DNA of 26,934 nucleotides from an uncultured Arsenicibacter sp. (GTDB lineage: Bacteria; Bacteroidota; Bacteroidia; Cytophagales; Spirosomataceae), in contig NZ_CAMFHL010000073.1 of assembly GCF_945952095.1 (NCBI RefSeq), positions 1-26,934 on the forward strand. Reading direction: 5' to 3'. This document shows, one piece after another, positions 1 through 7,317 of this stretch (its first letter is position 1; every line of letters starts with the position of its first letter). The notes beneath the pieces were generated by a model that ran no database searches, was not told the origin of the DNA, and worked only from the letters and a program-made list of their open reading frames with translations. The position numbers were made by a program, and so were the translations under genes.

Positions 1-879
1 AACCAAACGATTCCGAATACCAACGGTTTCGAGGTTTTCCTGCGGAATATTGGTAAAACAAGAAATAAAGGAGTTGAACTTGACCTTAAAACCCGGAACA
101 TTGAGGGGAAAAACTGGTCCTGGAATACCAATTTTGCCTTTTCGCTCAATAGAAACAAGATCATTCAATTAACGGGCCGCGATATCAATAACGATGGGAT
201 CGAAGACGATGACATTGCCAGCGGCTGGTTCATAGGGCAACCCCTTGGTGCCAATTATGACTATGTATTTGACGGTATTTTTCAGCAGGGCGATGATTTA
301 ACCCTGATACCCGGATCCAAAGCAGGGGATATCAAGTTTAAAGATATAAGCGGACCAAATGGCGTGCCTGATGGTAAAATTACTCCGCTGGACCGGGCTG
401 TGCTGCACAGCAATCAGCCCAATTTCAATCTTGGCATCACCAGTATCCTGCAATACAAAAATTTTAGCCTGTCCTCAACCCTGAATATCAGAGAAGGTGG
501 CTACAGTCCTAATCCGTTGATTAACCCCGGGTCTAACTTTTTTGATCAGGCCAATTTCCTCAATACCCCGTACTGGACACCCGCAAACCCCATTAATACC
601 CATCCCAGAATAAACTACCGGAATCCTCTGGCGTATGGCTTTTATGAGAGCCGGAGTTTCGCCCGGTTGCAGGATGTTTCGCTGTCGTATACGTTTTCAG
701 ACGAGTTGATAAAGAAGTTAAAATTGTCCACACTCCAGGTATATGTGAGTGGCAAAAACCTGTATACGCGGACTAAGTGGAATGGCTGGGACCCTGAGTT
801 TGGGGGCGGGGGGCGTGACCCCGGAACGAATGGCCCGTTGTTAAAGACATTTATCGGGGGTATTAATGTGACCTTTTAA
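1..879 (+). CDS. SusC/RagA-family TonB-dependent outer membrane receptor, C-terminal part
   Basis: This is the last 292 codons of a reading frame already open at base 1; the N-terminus, plug and most of the barrel lie outside the window. The visible part has alternating hydrophobic/polar strands and family-typical phrases such as RNKGVELDL, an IGQPLG segment before a YDYVFDGIFQ strand, and a last strand ending in NVTF with a terminal Phe. SusC proteins form the outer membrane beta-barrel of a nutrient uptake complex lidded by SusD and powered by TonB. A SusD gene follows after 11 bases, so the two form an operon. The substrate cannot be read from this part; the downstream genes suggest a glycan-related compound, which is inference. 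Confidence 0.93.
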   Translation, partial: NQTIPNTNGFEVFLRNIGKTRNKGVELDLKTRNIEGKNWSWNTNFAFSLNRNKIIQLTGRDINNDGIEDDDIASGWFIGQPLGANYDYVFDGIFQQGDDLTLIPGSKAGDIKFKDISGPNGVPDGKITPLDRAVLHSNQPNFNLGITSILQYKNFSLSSTLNIREGGYSPNPLINPGSNFFDQANFLNTPYWTPANPINTHPRINYRNPLAYGFYESRSFARLQDVSLSYTFSDELIKKLKLSTLQVYVSGKNLYTRTKWNGWDPEFGGGGRDPGTNGPLLKTFIGGINVTF

Positions 880-890
880 CCGTCAAGAAA

Positions 891-2588
891 ATGAAAGCAT
901 CAGTCAAAATATTGATTACTTGTGTCCTTGTTAGTATTTCAACGGCCTGTAAAGATAGCTTCCTGAAGGAGGTGCCGCTCGATCGGTTCAGTCCGGAGAA
1001 CCTACTGACCAACACTGCGGGGTTTGATGCTGCTGTAGTTGGCTTATACGAAGGCGCACGGCAGGAGCATATCATCGCATCGAATAATTTCGAGTATATG
1101 ACGGTAGGAACTGATCAAACCCAGTGGGGTCGGAATGACTCGCGGGGCAATAAAGATTATAGCCTGCTTAATTCAAACCTGGATGCGACCATTGTTTATT
1201 GGGATTGGGCGTACAAAATAATGCTGTTACGGGCCAATACCATTCTGGATGGACTTACCAAACCAGGCCTGACCATTAAAACGGACGACTTAAATACTAT
1301 TAAAGGGCAGGCTTTATTTTTCCGGGCGTACACCTATAATTTTCTGGCCAATATCTATGGCGGAGTCCCCATCGTAAAAGATAAAATTACGGAACCAAAA
1401 TTTGATTTTGTACGAAATCCGAGGCTCGAAGTATTAAACTTTGCCGCCAAAGATTTAGAGGAAGCTGTCAATTTGTTGCCACTGCAGGTAAAGGATGGAC
1501 GCATTCCCCGCGCGGCTGCCTTTCACCTGTTGAGCGAAGTGTATATCTCCATCGGTATGGAGTCAAAAGACAATTCATTCTATGATAAAGCAATCAATGC
1601 GGCCGGTAAAGTAATCAATAAGGAAGCAGGGGATTACGAGCTAATGACTGCCCGCTTTGCGCCTGCCGCTTCTAAACCTGGCGATGTTTTTTCCGACATC
1701 TTTGCTACGGGTCAGATCAATAGGTCTTCCGGAAATAAAGAAGTCATGTGGGCCTGGCAATTCGAAAGTACCATTGCCGGCGGAAGTTTTTCGACCTCAT
1801 CGGCGAATAACAGTATCCGGTACTGGGGACCTGAATACGATCGGTTACAGACACCGAATAAGGTATTAAATAGTGTGGTTGATAGCATTGGCCGGGGAAT
1901 CGGTGTCAATTCGCCAACCAATTACGCCAAGTATGATGTCTGGGCCTTAGATCCCAAGGATATGCGCAATTCTGTGTATAATATCCGGCGGACTTATTAT
2001 TACAATAACCCCGCCGATAAGGAGTATTTCGGGAAACCGGTTCAATTAAGAAAAGGAACGAACGGTAATTTGTTTTTGGTAAAAAACGATGGCTCGCTAA
2101 GTACTATTTCTGTCGATACCTTAAGACAGTATTATCCTTATTTCAGAAAAATTGAAGGTCCGGCCATCAATGGTGATGTGCTATCGGGAAATACGTCCAA
2201 AGATTTCAGCCGGATGCGGGTAGCCGAAACGTATTTGCTGCGGGCAGAAGCCTATTTCAGAAAAGGCGATTTGGCAAAAGCGGCCACTGATATAAACGTC
2301 GTTCGATCAAGAGCGAAAGCCTCTCAAATAAAAGCTTCCGACGTGACTGAAGACTTTATTCTGGATGAACGAACCCGCGAATTAATCGTAGAAGAGCCGA
2401 GGTTGCGTACACTCATTCGCATGGGTCGTCTGGTGGATCGTGTCAGAAAATACAATTCGATACCTTCCGTGCCCAATGGCCCGGCTTCCGGAAAAACGAT
2501 TCAGGACTTTAACCGCTTCTGGCCGATACCCCAAAAAGTAATTGATGCGAACACCGGAGCAAAATTCGAGCAAAATCCGGGCTACTAG
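891..2588 (+). CDS. SusD/RagB-family nutrient-binding outer membrane lipoprotein
   Basis: The 565-residue protein starts with a lipoprotein signal whose lipobox ends STAC, with the acylated Cys at residue 20, so it is expected to be anchored in the outer membrane. The middle has the helical TPR-like scaffold of SusD proteins (QALFFRAYTYNFLANIYGG near residues 142-160). The C-terminal RagB/SusD part includes AETYLLRAEAYFRKGDLAKA, an ERTRELIVEEPRLR helix, and the usual WPIPQKVIDAN...QNPGY ending. Length is normal for the family. It begins 11 bases after the SusC stop and will be co-transcribed. Its role is to capture the ligand and close over the SusC pore. A strong hairpin follows the gene at 2653-2688. 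Confidence 0.95.
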   Translation: MKASVKILITCVLVSISTACKDSFLKEVPLDRFSPENLLTNTAGFDAAVVGLYEGARQEHIIASNNFEYMTVGTDQTQWGRNDSRGNKDYSLLNSNLDATIVYWDWAYKIMLLRANTILDGLTKPGLTIKTDDLNTIKGQALFFRAYTYNFLANIYGGVPIVKDKITEPKFDFVRNPRLEVLNFAAKDLEEAVNLLPLQVKDGRIPRAAAFHLLSEVYISIGMESKDNSFYDKAINAAGKVINKEAGDYELMTARFAPAASKPGDVFSDIFATGQINRSSGNKEVMWAWQFESTIAGGSFSTSSANNSIRYWGPEYDRLQTPNKVLNSVVDSIGRGIGVNSPTNYAKYDVWALDPKDMRNSVYNIRRTYYYNNPADKEYFGKPVQLRKGTNGNLFLVKNDGSLSTISVDTLRQYYPYFRKIEGPAINGDVLSGNTSKDFSRMRVAETYLLRAEAYFRKGDLAKAATDINVVRSRAKASQIKASDVTEDFILDERTRELIVEEPRLRTLIRMGRLVDRVRKYNSIPSVPNGPASGKTIQDFNRFWPIPQKVIDANTGAKFEQNPGY

Positions 2589-2652
2589 CTAATCCGCTTG
2601 TTTTCAATTTTACCCGCAGACTAACGCAACGTTAAAGCCGTAAATTATCGCA

Positions 2653-2688
2653 GATGGTTAAAAGCGCAAACCAGCGCTTTCAACCATC
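2653..2688 (+). terminator. Strong hairpin after susD, possible terminator or processing site
   Basis: A 15-base stem (2653-2667 against 2674-2688) pairs with one mismatch around the six-base loop AAACCA. It lies 64 bases after the SusD stop and 72 bases before the next start codon. There is no clear run of T after it (CGGGACTTTCTG follows), so it is not a textbook intrinsic terminator. It may attenuate read-through or stabilise the 3' end of the SusCD message. Confidence 0.5.
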
Positions 2689-2760
2689 CGGGACTTTCTG
2701 TAGGTATACTATTCGTTAATTGATGATTGTTAATGGTGTTTTTGCACGTACAAACGGAAT

Positions 2761-4035
2761 ATGACATTCAATAGACGGGCTTTTTTAAAACAAACCTCCT
2801 TGTTGGCGGCGGCTTTGCACGTTGCCTTAAGAGAGGCATCCGGGGAGACACCTAAGTCGATTATTTTGCGCTCATCGTGGCAGACCGAAAACATCGGCGA
2901 CATCGCGCATACGCCGGGCGTGCTGACGCTTTTAGAAAAATACTTACCCGAAGTAGACATACGCCTTTGGCCTTCTAATGTCAGCAACGGAGTTGACGAA
3001 CTGTTGCGAAAGCGTTTTCCGAAGCTACGTATCATCCAGACTCCTGAAGAAATTCAGCAGGCATTTACGGAATGTGTCTTTTTGCTGCATGGCTCCGGCC
3101 CTTCGCTGGTCGCCAGGCAAGACGTAGAGCGCTGGCGTAAAACTACAGGCAAACCCTATGGCATTTATGGCATTACGTTTCCGGGCGTATATGGCTTTCC
3201 GGAGGATCGGCAAAAAGTGAGTGCTCTTGACATAGACATCCTGACCAAAGCGCAGTTTGCTTACTTCCGGGACTCCGTATCAATGGCTTTTGCCAAAAAA
3301 CAGGGTGTCAGCTGCCCGATCATGGAATTTTGCCCCGATGGGGCCTTTGCCGTGGATGTCAGAAATGACCAGGCTGCCGATACTTTTTTGCGCGAACACG
3401 GTCTCGAAACAGGAAAGTTTTTGTGTGCGATTCCTCAAGTACGGTTTTCGCCCTGGTGGGAGCTGCCTTCAAAAAAACAAAGCATCAACGAAGCCAAGCA
3501 CGCGCACAACGAAACAATGAAAGAGCAGGACAATGCCCCGATTCGGGAGGCAATCATCGCCGTGGTACGGCAAACGCCGCTTAAAGTCTTGCTCGTTCCC
3601 GAAAATGCTACTCAGATGCGAATCGGGAAGGAAATGCTCTACGACCCGCTCCCTGAGGATGTAAAAAAGAACGTAGTCTGGCGGGATACATATTGGCTTA
3701 CCGACGAAGCCGTGAGTACGTACAGTCGTTCGGCAGGCTTATTTGGCCTGGAAATGCACTCGCCCATTATGTGCATTGCTCAGGGGATTCCAGCCATTGT
3801 TTGCCGGTTTGACGAACAAACCAGTAAGGGGTATATGTGGCGGGACATTGGCCTGGGCGATTGGCTTTTTGACATGGACACCCCGGACGACGTCGCCCGG
3901 ATTGTGCCTGCCGTACTCGCAATGGCCCAAAATCCCGAAGCGGCTAAAAGGAAGGTAAAAAAAGCACGGGCCTTTGTAAAGCAGCGTCAGGAACAAACCA
4001 TGAATGTATTGCGACGTACTGTCTTCACGTCCTGA
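2761..4035 (+). CDS. Tat-signal protein of the polysaccharide pyruvyl transferase-like fold (paralogue 1)
   Basis: This 424-residue protein begins with NRRAFLK, a good match to the twin-arginine consensus, followed by a short hydrophobic stretch (LLAAALHVAL). The body resembles the polysaccharide pyruvyl transferase family (CsaB/WcaK type): a NIGDIAHTPG motif near residue 44, HGSGPS near 115, FRDSVS, a PDGAFAVDV strand, and a late GLEMHSPI motif. Classical members read R-L-H at that last point, whereas here it is E331-M-H333, so the Arg is replaced while His is kept. Two close paralogues follow, the next 14 bases downstream. Known relatives move pyruvate from PEP onto sugars in the cytoplasm, which fits poorly with an export signal. 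The family assignment is fairly firm; activity and substrate are unknown. Confidence 0.85.
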   Translation: MTFNRRAFLKQTSLLAAALHVALREASGETPKSIILRSSWQTENIGDIAHTPGVLTLLEKYLPEVDIRLWPSNVSNGVDELLRKRFPKLRIIQTPEEIQQAFTECVFLLHGSGPSLVARQDVERWRKTTGKPYGIYGITFPGVYGFPEDRQKVSALDIDILTKAQFAYFRDSVSMAFAKKQGVSCPIMEFCPDGAFAVDVRNDQAADTFLREHGLETGKFLCAIPQVRFSPWWELPSKKQSINEAKHAHNETMKEQDNAPIREAIIAVVRQTPLKVLLVPENATQMRIGKEMLYDPLPEDVKKNVVWRDTYWLTDEAVSTYSRSAGLFGLEMHSPIMCIAQGIPAIVCRFDEQTSKGYMWRDIGLGDWLFDMDTPDDVARIVPAVLAMAQNPEAAKRKVKKARAFVKQRQEQTMNVLRRTVFTS

Positions 4036-4049
4036 ACCCTGAAAACGTT

Positions 4050-5378
4050 ATGAATACAACCCGTCGAGATTTTCTGAAACTTTCTACCCTTGCGGCTACG
4101 ATTCAGATACCCCGGCTGGAGAAATCCGGTCGCGTATCCGGAGTTTCGTCCGCCAAAACACCCACGATATTGCTGCGCTCGTCGTGGAACGATAACAACA
4201 TTGGTGACATTGGTCATACCCCCGGAACTTTACGTTTACTGGAAAGGCATATTCCTGACGCACAAATTATTTTGTGGCATGCTCAACCCCGTCCCGTCAC
4301 CGAGGCATTGATTGCCAGAAATTTCCCGAAAGTAAAAATCGTTCACGGGGCTTTTTTCAACCAGGACGAAGGCTTACAGGGAGAACTGAAAACGGCTTTC
4401 GGACAAGCCGACATTTATATTCATAATTCAGGCATGTCGATGAACTACGGCTTATTCAATTATGAATGGACAGGGACGATGGCCAATCTTGCCCCTTTTT
4501 ATTATTGCATCGAAAACAATATTCCTTTCGGGCTCTACGGCCAGTCTTTTGATAAGTTTGCGCCCCCTTCGCTATCGCTTTACCGTGATGTATTGAGTCG
4601 GGCGTCTTTTATCTATTGTCGTGATACCGAATCGGTTAAGTTTCTGAAAGAAAATAAGTTCAAAACGCCAATCATCGAATTCGGGCCCGACGGGTGTTTT
4701 GGGATTGATGTACGGGACGAGGCCAGGGGGCTCGCGTATCTTCGTCAGGCAGGCCTCGAAGAAGGCAGGTTTCTGGTGGTGGTGATTCGTACCAATACCC
4801 CGCATCTCAACGCTGCCGGAAAAGGTGATATGATGAATCCTGCTCCTACACCCGAACAGCAGGAACAGGATGCGCTGCGATTGGGCAAAGTCAGGGAGTT
4901 AATCAACAGCTGGGTTACCACTACGGGCATGAACGTCCTGATTGCTCCCGAAGCGTTGAAAGAAACCAAATACGCCAGGACGATGCTTTACGACAAGCTG
5001 GACGAACGTATAAAGGCCAAAGTCGTATGCCGGGAAACCTTCTGGAGTGCCGACGAAGCCATGTCGGTTTATGCCAGGGCGCACACAATGTTCGGCATGG
5101 AGCCCCATTCGCTGATCATGGGCCTGGCATTGGGCGTGCCGGTAGTTCATGCCCGTTCACTCAAACATGGCCGGAAGGGGTGGATGTTTCGGGATATTGG
5201 CGTACCGGAGTGGCTTTTTGAGATTGATCAAGACTCCTCATCCGATATCACGGGAGCCGTTTTATCAATTTATAAAGATTACAAAACGGCCAAAGTAAAA
5301 GCGCAAAAAGCGATGGATGTAGTCAAAAGTCGCCAAAAAGAAACAATGGCAATAGTGCAAAAACTGGCGATGGTATAA
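4050..5378 (+). CDS. Tat-signal protein of the polysaccharide pyruvyl transferase-like fold (paralogue 2)
   Basis: This 442-residue protein has TRRDFLK at its start, close to the S/T-R-R-x-F-L-K twin-arginine consensus, though the hydrophobic part after it (LSTLAATIQIP) is short. Shared blocks with its neighbours are ILLRSSWNDNNIGDIGHTPG, W76 in the QIILW strand, IHNSGMS, YCRDTESV, a GPDGCFGIDV strand, and GMEPHSLIMGLALGVP with E351-P-H353. It differs from paralogue 1 by an insertion around residues 130-160 rich in aromatic residues (MNYGLFNYEW), which could alter the acceptor site. It sits 14 bases after paralogue 1 and 50 bases before paralogue 3, so one transcript is likely. Function beyond the fold is not known. 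Confidence 0.85.
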   Translation: MNTTRRDFLKLSTLAATIQIPRLEKSGRVSGVSSAKTPTILLRSSWNDNNIGDIGHTPGTLRLLERHIPDAQIILWHAQPRPVTEALIARNFPKVKIVHGAFFNQDEGLQGELKTAFGQADIYIHNSGMSMNYGLFNYEWTGTMANLAPFYYCIENNIPFGLYGQSFDKFAPPSLSLYRDVLSRASFIYCRDTESVKFLKENKFKTPIIEFGPDGCFGIDVRDEARGLAYLRQAGLEEGRFLVVVIRTNTPHLNAAGKGDMMNPAPTPEQQEQDALRLGKVRELINSWVTTTGMNVLIAPEALKETKYARTMLYDKLDERIKAKVVCRETFWSADEAMSVYARAHTMFGMEPHSLIMGLALGVPVVHARSLKHGRKGWMFRDIGVPEWLFEIDQDSSSDITGAVLSIYKDYKTAKVKAQKAMDVVKSRQKETMAIVQKLAMV

Positions 5379-5428
5379 ATACATACGCTGTGCCGCTAAA
5401 TAGTTTCATCCCTAAAAAAGAGAATCTC

Positions 5429-6697
5429 ATGACCCTTAATCGCCGTCAATTCATACAACAAAGCAGCCTGGTTTCAGCCGCTGCGCTGCTCCCCTTTCTG
5501 GTACAAGCCACTAAAAAAGAGAATCCCGTGCTACTCATTACTTCGGGTTGGCAGGATGTAAACATTGGCGATATTGCCCACACACCCGGCCTCCTGGCCC
5601 TGCTGAAAAGCCGATTGCCCCAAGCCCGGATTATTCTTTAGAAAAAAAGCCGGAGTGAGAAAGTGGAGGCTATGCTCAACCACTATTATCCCGAGGTTCG
5701 CATTATTCACGGAGCCGTCAGTAAGGAGTTTGTCGTGCAGTCAGAAGACGTAAAACAGGCTTTCGCCGAGGCCGACCTGTTTATTCACGGCTCGGGGCCA
5801 TCGGTAGTTGCTGCCGATTTCCTTCAAGCCTGGCAGCGCTCGACGCAAAAGCCCTTTGGCATTTTCGGTACGACAATCCAGGACATCAACACCAATCTGA
5901 AAGCGCTGCTCAGCAAGGCATCATTTATTTTTACCCGTGAAACGGCCTCCATTCAGAAGCTAAACGAAGCGGGTTTGTCAGGATCGCACATCGCCTTTGC
6001 CCCCGACGCCACCTTTGCCATGACTATCCGCGACGACGCTAAAGCACAGGGCTTTATGAATGCCAATGGGCTCAAGCCCCGCTCGTTTATCTGCGCAATT
6101 CCCCGGTTACGGAAAACACCGTACTACAAGATCAGGGCTAATTCGGGTTGGAGTGAGCAGCAAATTCAGGAGGTTAACGCCCTCAATGACCGCTGGAAAG
6201 AGATCGACCACGCTAAGCTCAGGGAAGCCATGATTGCCTGGGTGCGGAAAACGGGCAATCCGGTGGTTGTGTGCCCCGAAATGACCTATCAGGTGGACAT
6301 CATGGACGAGTTGCTGATCGACCCTCTGCCCGCCGACGTTAAGGCCAGGGTTATTAAACATGATTACTGGCTACCGGACGAAGCGGCATCGCTGTATTCT
6401 CAGGCGCACTGCGTACTGAGCTTTGAGTGTCACTCGCCAATCATCGCCCTGACCAACGGCACCCCGGCTTTCTATCTGCGTCAGCCGGAGGATACCATTA
6501 AGGGGCAGATGTACTATGACCTGCAACTAACCGATTGGACCTTTGAGATTAATGACGTGACAGGTGAACAGATCGCCGGGCGGCTAATGAGCGTTCATAC
6601 GGATTATGCCAAAGCCCGGAAACGGGTGAAGGCATCGATGGATTTAGTTAAACAACGCTATAACGCCGTGTTTGTACCACTGAAAAAACTGACCTGA
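5429..6697 (+). pseudogene. Third Tat-signal pyruvyl transferase-like paralogue, interrupted by an in-frame TAG
   Basis: The start ATG at 5429 gives NRRQFIQQ, a twin-arginine-type motif, a hydrophobic run (LVSAAALLPFLV) and the family block NIGDIAHTPG. Codon 71 (5639-5641) is TAG. The sisters have Trp (TGG) at this point (W70 and W76 in the same I-x-LW strand), so a single G-to-A change at 5640 explains it. The frame continues without shift for another 351 sense codons to a normal stop, with the other family blocks intact: HGSGPSVV, FTRETAS, APDATFAMTI and the SFECHSPI motif. The intact remainder means the change is recent, is suppressed, or is a base error. A short internal restart at GTG 5663 would lack the N-terminal motif and is unlikely to work. 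It is treated here as a nonsense pseudogene. Confidence 0.8.
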
Positions 6698-6739
6698 TTA
6701 AGATAAGTCGTATGAATCCGGCTTAATGGAATAAAAAAA

Positions 6740-6820
6740 GGACATAGCATCAAGAGAGTGTACTATTGCTCCGTGCCTACCGGCGGTGCGAAAACAACTG
6801 TATTCCCTTGCGCTATGTCC
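6740..6820. repeat. Inverted repeat GGACATAGC / GCTATGTCC
   Basis: A perfect 9-base inverted repeat with a 63-base spacer begins about 40 bases after the third paralogue. The arms are flanked by A-rich runs on both sides. The spacing is too long for a standard terminator. It could be a structured RNA end or the ends of a tiny mobile remnant; the sequence alone does not decide. Confidence 0.4.
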
Positions 6821-7239
6821 GAAAAAGTAATTGGAATTTACTTTCGCTTCGACGCTCCGATCTCCTGACGATTATTTTCCGGAAACCAGGCATTGTGGTT
6901 TTTGCAAATCATAAGCTATACCAACAGGATCTGTCAGTGTAGTGCTGACCACAAACATCACCGATGGTTTACCGCTGATAAGCCAGAGAAAAATCGGAGC
7001 GCCGAATTGATGGGTTACTGACATCACGGCACAGTCAGCCCTGCTCTATTGCCACAGCAGAAGGTTGGCCTTACCTGGCTGGTACGCCGGTGCGGGCAAT
7101 TTCGGATTTAGCGGATCGGAACGTAAGCTGCCCGTTATATCCATCTAAACTTAGGGGAGTATATTTATTAGTTTAGGCTGTAACCTTTTATCAAAATGGG
7201 AGTTGCCACTCGAAATCGCTACCCCCTTTGGACGGGTAA

Positions 7240-7257
7240 CTGACTACTGTTAGTCAG
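7240..7257. promoter_or_regulatory. Short perfect hairpin or operator upstream of the hydrolase gene
   Basis: CTGACTA and TAGTCAG form a perfect 7-base inverted repeat around the four bases CTGT, 60 bases before the start codon at 7318. The size suits a dimeric regulator site or a 5' leader hairpin. No clear TAnnTTTG core could be placed near it. Confidence 0.35.
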
Positions 7258-7317
7258 CAAAGGCGATTTATTGACGTGTAAACCAGTTACTAATCAATAA
7301 GAGCCAAATCAACTCCT

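Larger units (their letters stand above)
6698..7317. other. Non-coding stretch between the pyruvyl transferase-like genes and the hydrolase gene
   Basis: No convincing gene is seen. It contains a 9-base inverted repeat spaced by 63 bases (6740-6748 and 6812-6820), a weak minus-strand coding fragment at 6872-7018 that faintly recalls the end of a FecCD-type permease, and a perfect 7-base hairpin close to the hydrolase gene (7240-7257). It may hold decayed coding DNA plus the promoter of the downstream gene. Confidence 0.6.

Noticed and set aside
5663..6697. Third paralogue called as a separate shorter gene starting at GTG 5663
   Set aside because: The frame is continuous with the upstream 5429 start across the TAG, and starting at 5663 would remove the twin-arginine motif and the NIGD block.
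6740..6820. tRNA or small structured RNA gene at the 9-base inverted repeat
   Set aside because: The enclosed 63 bases do not fold into a cloverleaf and contain no tRNA box motifs; kept only as an inverted repeat.
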